A stretch of DNA of 61,332 bases, taken from NCBI RefSeq assembly GCF_019112545.1, contig NW_025064951.1, positions 14,898 through 76,229 on the forward strand, given 5' to 3'. Positions 37,005-47,889 of the stretch are shown here, piece by piece (position 1 is the stretch's first letter; each line of letters begins with the position of its first letter). The position numbers and the translations under genes were made by a program. The notes beneath the pieces are model-generated. The model was not told where the DNA came from and did no database searches. It saw only the letters and a program-made list of their open reading frames with translations. This DNA is from Guyanagaster necrorhizus (taxonomy: Eukaryota > Basidiomycota > Agaricomycetes > Agaricales > Physalacriaceae).

Positions 37005-37018
37005 AGCTTTGAGCTAAT
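37005..37018 (-). promoter_or_regulatory. Putative self-priming primer-binding site of element F
   Basis: agctttgagctaat on the plus strand, abutting the 5' LTR. Thirteen bases are complementary to ttagctcaaagct at 37116-37128 in that LTR. Same arrangement as in element A. Confidence 0.6.
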
Positions 37019-37418
37019 TGTTAGACCCAAGTTGCATGTGATCAAGACACATGATAAACAGATGCTATAAGGCCAGCAACAAGTCAGCTTGAATATGAAT
37101 GGTATAGAATAAACTTTAGCTCAAAGCTGGGTATGTACAGTGAGAGCTATACTACTTATATACTGTTGCATATTCTGATAAATATAGACCTACTAATTAT
37201 GCATTTCTACACTATGGTGTTCATTGTCCTTGTTCATCATTACTGTTACAAAAGAGGTTGTCCATTGTCAAAGGCTTTGAGTGCTATTCAAAGACAATGG
37301 GCTTAGTTCTCCTATTGTGGTCATATAAACAGGTCTCACAGTTTTAAGTGCCTGATTAAGCACTCTGACTAAGCTCAAATATGGGTTAAAAGATAGAGAA
37401 AGATAGAAAATCATAACA
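37019..37418 (-). repeat. 5' LTR of element F
   Basis: 400 bp, TGTTATGATTTT start at 37418 on the minus strand. It is about 60 bp shorter than its partner, so it has internal deletions. It carries the self-complementary motif. Confidence 0.9.
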
Positions 37419-38453
37419 TTGCACATCCAAAGAAAAAGTCAAGGCCATTGTTGGCTGGCCAGTGTCATGAAAAGTCAAGAACATCCAATCTTTCTTTGGC
37501 TTTGCTAATTTTTATCATCATTTCATATATGAATATAGCAAGATCATTATTCCTTTTATATGACTCACCCACAAAGGAATTCTATGAAAATTTGACAACA
37601 AATGCATGGCTGCTTTCAATAAATTGAAACAGGCCTTTACACATACACTCATCCTTATCCATCAGGTCCCTGATCAGTGGATAGTTGTGGAGACTGATGC
37701 TTCTGACTATGCAATTGCTATCATCCTTTCTATCTATCTTGAAGATAGCAAAATTCACCCTATTGTTTTTTGCTTCTAAAGCCTTCACAATGCCAAACTC
37801 AAATACAACACCTATGACAAAGAGCTTCTGGCTATTTTTGAGGCTTTTAAACATTGGGGCTATTATCTTAAAGGTTTCATGGACATCATTGATGTTGTAA
37901 CAGACCATAAGAACCTTGAATACTTCATCACTACTAAAATTCTGACCCACCAACAAGTCTGTTGGTCCAAATATCTAATCCAGTTCAATCTAGTAATCCA
38001 GTTCTATCTGGAGAAACTTGGTGGAAAACCAGATGCACTCATTAGACAATAGAATATCTACTCTACAAAGAGAGATAACCAATATGCTCAAATCAATCTT
38101 TACAATTTTCAACCTGTCTTTATCCAAGAACAACTCTCTGTATCACTCCATGCAACCTATCTTGAAGGCCCTACTCTCTAAGCTAGTGCTATCATGGATA
38201 TTGACAAACTCCATGTTAATATCAAAAAGCACAATCCTCTAACTCTACATTCTCTGATAGTCTCTGTCAGGCCAAATCCACTTCTGAATCCTCTCCCTCT
38301 CAGTGGTTCATTGATGAATCCAATATCCTTTGCTTTGAAGGCTGCATCTATATCTCAGACTCTGATGATCTCTGTCTTTGTATACTGCAGAACAATCATG
38401 ACCACATTCTGGCAGGCCATTTTGATCAAAACCAGACATTAGAGCTAGTCCAG
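37419..38453 (+). pseudogene. pol of element E, part 2 (RNase H, start of integrase)
   Basis: After element F the frame resumes in the RT thumb (Q-S-F-F-G-F-A-N-F-Y near 37485). RNase H runs to about 38040, with V-E-T-D-A-S-D-Y-A near 37690, Y-D-K-E-L-L near 37813 and D-H-K-N-L-E-Y-F near 37905. The integrase zinc region begins at G-H-F-D-Q-N-Q-T-L-E-L-V, ending where G2 is inserted. Confidence 0.83.
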
Positions 38454-40595
38454 TGACATGCCCACTGCATGTCTAGGCATGTAATTTTGCAAATTGTGAT
38501 AATATATGGACTGTATCACAGTCTACTATGCATGCAATAAAGAATATGGCTAGATCACAGTGAAATGGGACTTGTATGATGGCTGGCTTGAGTGATGATA
38601 GGTGGAGAGCATGGCCTAGCAGTAGGATGATACCAGAGGGGATCATACTGCACATGAGGTCTCAGCACTTGACAATAATTGTTCTAATACAAGTATAGAA
38701 AGACCTACTAAAAACAAAGAGCATACAATCAAAATATGATCAGGGCTTTGCATCATTTTGCATCATATTGATCAATGACACATAGGTATTAACTTGCCAA
38801 GGAACATGTTCTAGAACAAAGCATTGATGCACAATAAGATAAACCCAAATACTTGAGAGATTGGCCAAAAAATGAGAAGATTTGTTGAAAGAAATGACTG
38901 GAAATGATCTCCAGAGTCTAGAATGACTCCTGTGGATGGATTAATTGCTCTTTGGAGATAAGAAAGTGAAAAGGCCACTAACAGAGATACCTAGTGTCAG
39001 ATTGCATAGAAACAAAAGACAGGCCTGCCCTGGAGCAGAATATGCATGTCAGACTGCAACATGCATATGAATGATATGCCAGAGACTCTGAAATAGAGTT
39101 CTACACTTTGAAACTACTATATTTGGTGTGTCTTAGTAAGTACAGTAGTAGACTATTTAAGTATCATATTGTAAGAGCAGTAGATAAATTTCTGATCTTC
39201 CACAGTTGCAGTGTATTGGGCATGAAAGTCTTGCACTCCAGCTCTGAGTTTATGTTTATAACTTTGGATAAGAGAATAAACCCATTATTGATATTATAGA
39301 GAGAGATTTGAGAACTGTGCAAGGCACAGAAGCTTGCAAGGGACTTGAATTATACTCTAGACTGAGAATAAGAGAGCAGTGTCTGAAGGGCACTATCTTG
39401 AGTTTTTGAGGTATTTGTGACATGCAGCACTATAGGTGGCAGAGGTTTAAACCCTTTGGCTTGATTGGTGTGTGCTTTTTAGTTATTTCCACAGATTGGC
39501 AGAGGTTCAAACTGTTAGACTCAAGCTTCATATAATCATAAACACATGATAAACTATCATCACTTTGCACTTCAAGTGGAATGACAGTTTACTGATGTGA
39601 TTATTGATCAGTGTGACTGCAAGGCCCTAAAAGAGGCTTGAGAATAGAATAGTATGAAGATAAACTTTAGCTCAAAGCTGGGGATTCACCAGCAAGAGCA
39701 AGCTGTCTTATATACTATACAGGTCCAGATTAATTATACTATTGCCTATTGTATGTTGTTGAGTCCTTTGTGCCTATTGTTTTTAGGCATCACTACTATA
39801 CACAAAAGGTCTGTTGTGCATCATCAGGCAGCATTGTTGTATCAAAGGACAATGACTGAATGGACTTGTTGTGCTGATTAAGCCTGTCTCATAGTCCTAA
39901 GTGCTTGGTTTGATGCTCTGACTAAGCATAAATAGGGGTTAATCCATAGAAAATAAGTAAGAAAAAGAAAAAATCATAACAAACTCTTTGGCCTGTAGAT
40001 GGGGTTATTTGTGATATTTTCATAGATCAGCAGAGGTTCAAACTCTGTGAGTCTGTTAGATGGTGTTTTATTATATTTTGTATCTCTGAATCATATAGAT
40101 TTGAATCCTGTGGGTATATGATCAGTTTGGAAACTTGTATGCAGAGATTTGACCCCTTTAGCACTTGTAGATGTGTTTGTGAAGTGTTTTTGCTCAGAGC
40201 AGAAAGATTTAAGTTATATAGTGTGTGTTTAGGGATTTGGAATTGATCTGAGCTGTTCTTGGAATCTTTTTGAGAGTTTTGTGGGAGTGTTTCAATATAT
40301 TGTATTGAGCTACAGTATTTTTGCCTTAAGGCCTGGCAATATTCATTGCCACCTCTTGTTTTGACAAAATAAAAAGCTTTGAGACTTAGAGAGATCTGAG
40401 ACAGTTATACATATACTATTGCTATTCATGCACAGTGGAATCATTTGAGAAGACAATTATACTTGCTGTAGCTACTCTATTACATTATAATCCTCTCACA
40501 AACTAAAGTGTTGTGTGTGTGTTAGTATAGTTGTGATCAGTGGATAGCACTCCACTGTATCTGTCTTCATCTTGTACACATGCAAAACCTCTTCA
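38454..40595. mobile_element. G2: LTR-like repeat with nested solo LTR
   Basis: Same ends as G1 (TGACATGCCC...CCTCTTCA), flanked by ccag (38450-38453) and tcag (40596-40599), a 4-bp duplication with one C-to-T. About 1.67 kb remain after removing the nested LTR 39513-39981. It lies in the integrase gene of element E, in the same orientation as G1. Confidence 0.7.
39513..39981 (-). repeat. Solo LTR inside G2
   Basis: 469 bp, minus orientation, same family as the A LTRs. G1 gives the empty site. Left flank caaac and the right side overlap as ...ataacaaactc, so the duplication appears shortened by two bases. Confidence 0.85.
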
Positions 40596-40720
40596 TCAGT
40601 GGAACTAAACCTGGCCAAAGATGCATGAATATGTTTAACACTATGTTAAGTCCTGCACAGTCTGTGAATGCAACAAAACACTAAGACACTGCCCCTATGG
40701 CTTGCTCAAACTCCTATCAG
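40596..40720 (+). pseudogene. pol of element E, part 3 (integrase zinc-finger fragment)
   Basis: A 125-bp island between two inverted G copies. It reads T-W-P-K-M-H-E-Y-V then H-Y-V-K-S-C-T-V-C-E-C-N-K, the second half of the integrase HHCC finger, and continues the sentence left at 38453. Confidence 0.85.
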
Positions 40721-42572
40721 TGAAGAGGTTTTGCATGCATGCAAGGTAAAAACAGATGCAGCAGAGTTCTATCTACTGATCACACTCACACTAACACACA
40801 TATATAATACTCTTAGTTCATGAGGGGATTATAATATGATAAGAGTAGTAACAGCAAATATAATTGTCTTCAATAAATCTACTATGTGCAGATAGCAATA
40901 GTGTACATACAATGGTTCTAGGTCTCTCTAAGTCTCAAAGCTTTTTGTTTTGTCAAAACAAGAGATGGCAACAGTTGTTGCCAGGCTTTAAAGCAAAGGT
41001 ACTGTAGCTCAATACAATATGTTGAAACACTTCCACAAAACTCTCAAAAAGATTCCAAGAACAGCTCAGATCAATTCCAAATCCCTAAACACACACTATA
41101 TAACTTAAATCTTTCTGCTCTGAGCAAAAACACTTCACAAACACATCTACAAGTGCTAAAGGGGTCAAACCTCTGCATATAAGTTTCCAAACTGATCATA
41201 TACCCACAGAATTCAAACCTGTGTGATCCAGAGACACAAAACACAATAAAACACCATCTGACAGACCCAAAGAGTTTGAACCTCTGCTGATCTGTGGAAA
41301 TAATCAAAAGTGAACACTAATCAAGCCAAAGGATTCAAATCTCTGCCACATATAATGCCTTAAAAACCCAAGATAGTGTCTTTCAGACACTGCTCTCTTA
41401 TTCTCAGGCTAGAGTGCAATCCAAAACCTCTTATCAAATTGAACTAGAGTTCTGTGCAAGCTTTAATACCTTGTACAGTTCTCAGATCTCACTTAATGAT
41501 ATCAATAATAAATCTATTCTCTTGCCCAAAGTTACAAACACAAACTCAGAGCTATGGTGCAAGGTTTTCTGTGTCCAATACACTGCAACTGTGGGAGTCA
41601 AAAACTTGTATTCTACTTATACAACACAGCATTTAAATACTCTACTGTGATACTTACTAATACAACTCTACCATAGTATTTTCAATATGTGGAACTCCAT
41701 TCTGGATCTCATGGGTGTTATTCATGCACATATCACAGTTGCCATGCTTATTCTATCCTGGGTCAGGACTATGCCTGCTGTTCTCTTGTGACCTGACATC
41801 AACTAGCTGGTCTAGCCAGATCTGCTCACTCTCTTATTTCTCCAGTGAAGCATTCTGACATCAGAGAACTGTTTCAGGCTCCCAGAGTTATCTCCCATAT
41901 TTGGAGTCAGCTACACTGACTATACTCTCTTTTCTAGTGTTCAGACATTTTATCTGACTCATAATATGTGCCACTTCTGGTCTAGCATGCATCAATTAAT
42001 CTACCCAATAGGTATGTGTCATATCTTGGTATAATGCAGAGTCTCTCCCAGCATTATATGTGCTAAAGCACTGTAATTATGCATACAAGTCTCTGAGCAG
42101 TATGCATGCTATTCATCCCTTTAGTAGTATTTCTCTATTTATTACTTTATTGTCATCATTCTATTTCTCTATTCAACATCCAGTTATTCAGGTACCTTTA
42201 TTTGGGTCTCAGTTCTCTGTTCTAAGGTGTGTCCCATCAGTATATCAATGGATGTGCATTCTTGATCAATATGATCAGAAATGCTGATCATATTTTCATT
42301 GTATTCTTTTTATTTTTAGCATATATTTTTATAATGATATTGGCATGTTTAGGGCCAAGTGCTGAAACCTCATGCACAGTCTAACCCCTCTGGTATTAGT
42401 CTATCACTAGGCTATACACTCTGCTCATTGTTACTTCAGTTTAGCACCATAATGGCTATGTTTCTTTGTACTCTAGCTCTATTCTCTGTTACATGCATAG
42501 TAAACTGATAGATAGTCCATATAGTCTCAAATTTTGCAAATTTACACATCTGAACATGGAGAGGGCATGTCA
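40721..42572. mobile_element. G3: LTR-like repeat, inverted relative to G2
   Basis: Reverse-complement copy (TGAAGAGG...GGGCATGTCA), 1852 bp, uninterrupted. It faces G2 across 125 bp. Flanks tcag and ctca do not give a clear duplication. Stops in every frame; no coding role seen. Confidence 0.7.
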
Positions 42573-43690
42573 CTCATCTCCAGATAGCTATGATATTCTA
42601 TTTTCATAGATTTTATTGAATAACTACTGGAATCCAATAGATTCACTGCTATTCTAGTAGTTATTAACTGTGCTAGCAAGTAAGCTATCTTCATTCCCAC
42701 TCACAATACCATTAACTCCACAAAGCTCACTCAACTTTTTGTTGTCCATGTCTTCTCCAAACATAGGGTATCCAGTCATATCATCTCTGACTGCAGCTCC
42801 AAATTCCTTTTCCAGTTTACTCATACTCTAGCTATAGCTCTCTACATGAAACTCCACTTTACTTCTGGTTACTATCTGGAGACTGATGGACAGACTGAAT
42901 GTGTAAACAAAACTCTGGAACAATACATCCACATCTACTGTTCCTGCCAACAGAATAATTGAGATACTCTCTTACTCATTGCTGAGTTCATCTACAATAA
43001 TGCTCCTAATGCCTTCACTAGAATTTCTCTATTTTTTGCCAATAAAGGTTGCCATCCCAACATCACTGTCCATTCTGAACAAGATATCACCTCTATCCAG
43101 ACCTAAGACTTTGCAGTCAATCTCAATAAACTATATCAAATTCTAAAAAATGAAATCTTTTAAGCACAGTCTCATTACAAGGCTCAAGCAGATAAGTGCT
43201 GGACTTTGGTCTTTCTTTTTAAAGTCAGAGACAAGGTCTATCTCAGTTTTAAGCACATCAAGACTATCTGACTCATGACCAAATTTGCTAAGAAGTTTCT
43301 TAGCCCATTCAAAATCATTCCTCAACCTGACTCTCACTTCTTCATCCTCAAACTTCCACTGGATCTCTGAGCCATTCACTCTGTCTTTCACATCTTCCAA
43401 CTGAAATCAGTAGAGGAAAACACTATCTCTAACTGCATTCAGCCTCCACCACCTCTGGTAGAAGTCAATGGTGAAGAGCAGTATGAAATTGCTCAGATCC
43501 TGGACTCCAAGCTTGACTGCCAGTTCTGGTGCCCACTTCTCCACAAGATCCAATAGCTAAGATAAGACACTGATGAAGAATTTGCATGATTACCAGCCTC
43601 TAAATTCTCTGCAGATGAGTTTATTGAAGATTTCCACTATTGATACTCAGATAAACTGAGACCCTTATCTAAGATCACCTTCTGAACACC
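42573..43690 (+). pseudogene. pol of element E, part 4 (integrase core, chromodomain)
   Basis: The integrase core begins at F-I-D-F-I-E near 42604 and has I-S-D-C-S-S-K-F (decayed D-R-G-S-x-F) near 42780, then E-T-D-G-Q-T-E-x-V-N near 42885. A GPY-type module follows near 43200-43350. The chromodomain is about 43470-43660 (Y-E-I-A-Q-I-L-D-S-K-L). Together these would join cDNA to chromatin. Moderate number of stops. Confidence 0.83.
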
Positions 43691-43901
43691 TCTTCTCAAG
43701 CTCTGTCCACTTGACAATCCCCTCAGTCTGATCAGATTCCACTGTTCCCACTCCATCACTTTAAGCTTTATTTCTAACACTTTTATTCTAACTTGAAGAC
43801 TAAATAATTACTGTTTTTTTTTAGGCCCCACCCAGACCTAGCCATTCACTACACCAACTTATAAAAAAATTTTAAAAAAATACATATGTAAAACAAATTG
43901 T

Positions 43902-45315
43902 TTAAGAGAAAGGACTGACATCTGAAGAACTCACTTCATCTCTTTCTCCACTGGACTCTGCCTTCTTCTCTATCTCTCTCAACTCTACTATGTCCTCATC
44001 TAAGTGCCTTCCTATCATCTCTCTCAATCCCATCACCTCTGAATCTCCCATACTCTGGAACTCCATGTGAGCTACCATTTAAGCCTTTAAGTCAGATGAT
44101 ATGAGTTCTACTGGAGACTCTATGTCTGATGTATAGTTATCCAGCAACCTCTCCATAGTACTATAGATATCCACCACCTCCTCTGCTAACTCATTCATCT
44201 GACCTATTACCTTTTTTGTGATTTCATTCATTCAGCTCCTCAACTTTTTCATGTTGTCATTTATTTTTCAGAGAGCAGTGGTAATCTCTGCATTCTCCAC
44301 AACTCTGTCAGCACTGCTTTTCTGGTTAAAGAAGCATGCTGCTTTCTTAATCTTACAGCACACATAAGTTCAACTGTGTCCAGTGATAGCCCAGATATAG
44401 CAAAAAGTATCACCCTGCTGACATCTGATGCAACACTGTGAAAGAATAATCAGCAATCTATTTCTTAGATAACAAACCACTTACATTCACCAATGACTTT
44501 CCCTTCACTCTCCACTGATGCTGCTATGTCCAACCTCACTCTTTTTCTAGGATTAGCTCTAGTTCTGCCCTCAGTATCACTGTCAACCACAAAACCAGCT
44601 GACTTTATCTTTTGTTTTCAACCTCCCTCAACCATTCTGATAGCTCTCTATTTGCCTTCCTGAATGTTTTTCCTCAACTGCTCAAGATAGGTCTGTGACA
44701 CATCCAACATTTCACTTTCTTCATCTTTGGATTCTGCCTCAATCTGAAAAGCCTGCATCAAATGTGCTCTAGGCACAGCTGGATCCAACCTCATTTCAGT
44801 CAGAAACTTTCTGCAAAAATAGTCTATATTCTCTATTGGGGTCTGCAAAAGCTCACCTTCTTCCCTCTCTCATGCCACTTTACTCTCCAGTTATGCCTGC
44901 TTCTCTGCCTCTGCAGCCTCCCATTCTCTCTTTCTTTCTTTGGCCTCAGCTAATCTCTATGCATCCTCCTCTGCTCTCAATCTTTCCTACTCTTTCTTAG
45001 TCTCCTCTCAGTCCAACTTTTCCTACTCCTTCTACCCCTTCACTTCCCTTCTCAATGCCTCTATTTTTCTATGTAGATCATGAGCTCTACTCTTACCCTC
45101 TCTTTCCACTTTCTCTTTGCTCTCTCCATCTTTCACACTTTATGTCTTTCCACTGCCTTGGCATGCTTCTCCTCTACTACAAGATAATCTAACTGAAACT
45201 CCTCTCTTTCTTCTTCAGAACAGTCTGATGTTAGAGCCCATATAAAGGGCTTGAGGGTCACTGATAAATGATATGCTATGATGTTCAATATTTTAACGAG
45301 AAGAAAAAAAGACAA
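43902..45315 (-). pseudogene. Antisense gene remnant in element E with Zn2Cys6-like cluster and coiled coils
   Basis: Lies on the strand opposite to gag-pol, between the chromodomain and 3' LTR. Right to left: an open acidic start (S-E-E-E-R-E-E-F near 45210), an E/K/R-rich coiled coil to about 44870, a segment ending K-N-I-Q-E-G-K, and a basic patch N-P-R-K-R-V-R near 44545. A 49-nt intron follows, then a 178-codon frame (44435-43902, ending TAA) with four in-frame stops. That frame starts with C-x2-C-x6-C-x11-Y-x2-C-x6-C, where Tyr may replace Cys, matching the fungal binuclear cluster, and continues as a coiled coil. The two exons are one base out of frame in this copy. DNA-binding function is inferred, not shown. 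Confidence 0.6.
44436..44484 (-). other. Intron in the antisense gene of element E
   Basis: On the minus strand it starts GTAAGT and ends TTTCACAG, 49 nt, the usual size in basidiomycetes. It separates the N-R-K-R basic region from the Cys cluster. The strict junction leaves a one-base frame error, probably an old indel. Confidence 0.55.
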
Positions 45316-45446
45316 TTAAGCAAGAGATGGTAGTAGTAACAGATTATATTGTAAGATTTTCCATAGCCACCAACAATTCTCCACATGCCTCTCCTGAGCA
45401 TTGGGATCTATGCTGTTGAGGGCAAGAACACTAAAAGGGAGGATAC

Positions 45447-45934
45447 TGTTACATGCATGCTGCTAGTTTCTATTCACCTTGACCAACCTAGAATTCAACT
45501 GCTAAGTTCCATCAGCCTCTGGCCATTCCACACTACTACTAATTTCATTTTATCTTTATCATTTTATATCTATATTTTATATTGTAGTATCTAAACCCTA
45601 AACATAGTAGTGAATAGTTGACACTGAAGCCCAATAGACTCCAACTCAGAATTAGCTACTGCTAGTATATAAATCACATATAATTGTCATAGATACTCAG
45701 TTTAAATATAACCATCTATACTTTGTGCTCACTTTAGTTTCTCTCTTTCTCACCTATTGAATTCTGCTCTGAAGGACATTTCTCTTCACTTCTCTGACAG
45801 AACTCCATTCTGTCAAATTCAAATCCTTGGATTTCAACTCAAGAGTAATGTTGCCAATAGCTTTATTGATACCCACACACTCCACCAGTCTCCATATGTG
45901 CACTCAAGCTCAATCATTTAGCATGTTTTTAACA
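45447..45934 (+). repeat. 3' LTR of element E
   Basis: 488 bp, TGTTACATGC...TTTTTAACA, uninterrupted partner of 22286-23227, followed by the gcttg duplication at 45935-45939. Confidence 0.92.
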
Positions 45935-46100
45935 GCTTGCTATACTGCTCACTAGTCATAGTAGATGCTTTTTTTGGCTTATGCTTTCTCACTATCACTG
46001 TGATGTTCTGCATGCTTTCTGGTGCTGCATGATAAAGAATCAATACATACTGTTCAACAGTTAGAGCATGGCTTATCTTTTCTCTTTAGAGATAGCTTAT
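45935..46100 (-). pseudogene. pogo-like transposase, N-terminal part
   Basis: Reads L-T-V-E-Q-Y, then P-K-K-A-S-T-M-T-S-E-Q-Y-S-K-L near 45960, and joins A-T-L-Q-Q-C-I-E-V-L-D at 22285-22250 across element E. This is the start of the psq-type DNA-binding domain. Confidence 0.75.
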
Positions 46101-46639
46101 TAAATTTTTTAATTTGACTTTCAAGTCAGTCATATATATGCCTTTGGCTCATATTAAAATTCTTGAATGCAGCTCCAAAATATGATGCTGATTCAAGCTT
46201 CTCAATGATAACATTCTTATCAAAAAATTTCCTGCTTCATCCAATTATACTTCTTCTTTTGCTGAGACTGATCCCTTCTCAGTGAGTCTAATAAGAATAC
46301 TTGCATATTTTGTCTCAGTATCATCTTTGCAGATTTGGAGGGCTTTTTTAATTTATGAATGGTTGAAAATATCATACCAGGACTTTTAGCACAATAGAAA
46401 AGGCAGTGGAGACAGTTGATAATATCACACAAGAATTTTTATATTTCTCTGATAATAGCTCTGATGTCACAACCATCTGGCTCTCTTAAATTGATATTGC
46501 TAGATGCTACTGTCAGCATAATGACTAAGTATCTATGGGGTATCAGAGAGAAGATTCTCAGAAAAAGCCATAGAATATGGAGTACAGGTTTATAGCATCA
46601 ATTTTCCTGTGAACAAGGTTGATAGATCCAAAAATCTAT
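46101..46639 (-). other. Unassigned segment inside the pogo-like transposon
   Basis: Between the terminal repeat and the transposase start. A 70-codon minus-strand open stretch at 46220-46432 continues, with one stop, as E-K-L-E-S-A-S-Y-F-G-A-A-F-K. I do not recognise it. It may be 5' UTR, an upstream exon or chance. Confidence 0.3.
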
Positions 46640-46693
46640 AGGGTATGAGAGAGTATAGGTTATTGGAGGTATGAGTTATAAGAGAGTCAACTG
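46640..46693 (-). repeat. Right terminal repeat of the pogo-like transposon
   Basis: On the minus strand CAGTTGACTCTC is followed by two imperfect TATAAC-x-CATAC units, and a TA follows at 46694-46695. This is typical of pogo/Tigger ends. Confidence 0.6.
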
Positions 46694-47367
46694 TATCTTT
46701 TTTTTCTCATTTGTATTCAGTGGACAGACAGTTATAGATACAACCCCTTTTTACCTTTAAACTATAAGCATCAAGCTCATAAGTGAGCTCTGAGCCTTCT
46801 CTTAAGCCCAGTAAGTGATTCATATATTGCTTTAACTGATTCTACATCTAGATATATTTTGAATCAATGTACAACCCAAATTCTGACTACATTTAGCTGA
46901 TCTGCAAGTAATCTATAATCTTATAAAACTATCTATATCTGCTTTAATGTATACTATGATAATAGACTTATACTGAAACTGAATGTTTCTAAACTCTGAA
47001 TTGATTGTGAAAATATCTATTTAGATATGTAACAGTCATTAGTGTCACTGAAATTTAGTGTTATAGTGTCTGTGATAGGAAGTGCTGAAACTAAGGTTTG
47101 AGACATCCTGAAACCTAAAAATACTAGTTTTCATATCTAAGTTTAGTATTATAACCAAAAATCTAGGCATGAAATTTGGTCTGCCTGAAATCAGAGATTT
47201 ACTATCTGCTGAAAATCTATTCAAAATAAGGATTATAAGTTTGTCATGCTAAATAAAGCTCAAGAATACATTTTTGGATAATCTTAATACAGATTTTTTA
47301 TTTTCTAAGAATTCTCTGATTTTCTGGCTGTATTATAGGCATTTCTTGTTCTTCTTTATCTTATTAG
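46694..47367. other. AT-rich spacer, nothing recognised
   Basis: No coding, RNA or repeat signal identified. It separates the pogo-like element from the copia 3' LTR. Confidence 0.4.
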
Positions 47368-47559
47368 TGTTGCAGGCAGGTTATTTGCACAGTGAATATC
47401 AGCCAGGCTGAGTGTAATGATGGTCAATTGTTTAAAGAGAATTGACAATTGACTCAGGGTAAAAACTGTCTAAGCTTATATAAGATTGACTTTAAATATT
47501 TGTGTCATTCTGCAACACACTCTCTCAACACAATACTTCTCAGAGTTTAAGATCCAACA
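47368..47559 (-). repeat. 3' LTR of the copia remnant
   Basis: 192 bp, TGTTGGATCTTAAACTCT start at 47559 and TGCAACA end. It carries cttatataag near 47476. Short LTRs starting TGTTGG are usual for copia. Confidence 0.65.
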
Positions 47560-47889
47560 ATCTGATCATGTGAGTCATCTTCTTCTTTCCAAAGGCTTTT
47601 GTGAAGATGTCAGCAGGCATGCCTTCTGTGTGAAAAGGTTTAATATGTATGCATTCCTGCTCAATCTCATTATGTAATTAGTAGCAGAGGTTGAGGTGTT
47701 TGACATGACTGTGATGGTCAGGATTATAAGCAACAGAGAGAGCAGACTGGTTGTTGATGAATAGTGAGGATGGTGACTGATATTAGAAACTAAATTCTAT
47801 AAACAGATTTTACAACTATAAAACTATCTGGCAGAAATGGCAGCCACATATTCTGCCTCTATGGTTGATAAAGTTACTATAAATTATAA

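Larger units (their letters stand above)
27512..37418 (-). mobile_element. Complete Ty3/gypsy element F nested in element E RT
   Basis: Minus-strand relative of A, with LTRs 27512-27972 and 37019-37418 and the G1 element inserted in its RNase H/integrase boundary. Flanks cttga and ttgca do not form a duplication. About 60 codons of element E RT/connection seem missing after it, so a deletion accompanied or followed the insertion. All genes are decayed. Confidence 0.9.
22286..45934 (+). mobile_element. Large Ty3/gypsy element E with nested insertions
   Basis: Bounded by LTRs 22286-23227 and 45447-45934, with a perfect 5-bp target duplication gcttg on both sides. Without the nested sequences the element is roughly 9 kb. 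Gag, zinc knuckle, protease, RT, RNase H, integrase and chromodomain belong to a lineage distinct from A/B/C/F. The pol to 3' LTR gap holds an antisense gene remnant. It was invaded by two solo LTRs, element F and two G copies (G1 sits inside F). Confidence 0.92.
20760..46693 (-). mobile_element. Pogo/Tc1-type DNA transposon split by element E
   Basis: The minus-strand transposase remnant is in two pieces, 45935-46100 and 21060-22285, separated by element E with target duplication gcttg at 22281-22285 and 45935-45939. The right terminus reads CAGTTGACTCTC on the minus strand and ends at 46693 with a TA at 46694-46695, as for pogo/Tigger relatives that duplicate TA. The left end is uncertain and may have been altered by the arrival of element C. 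Confidence 0.75.
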
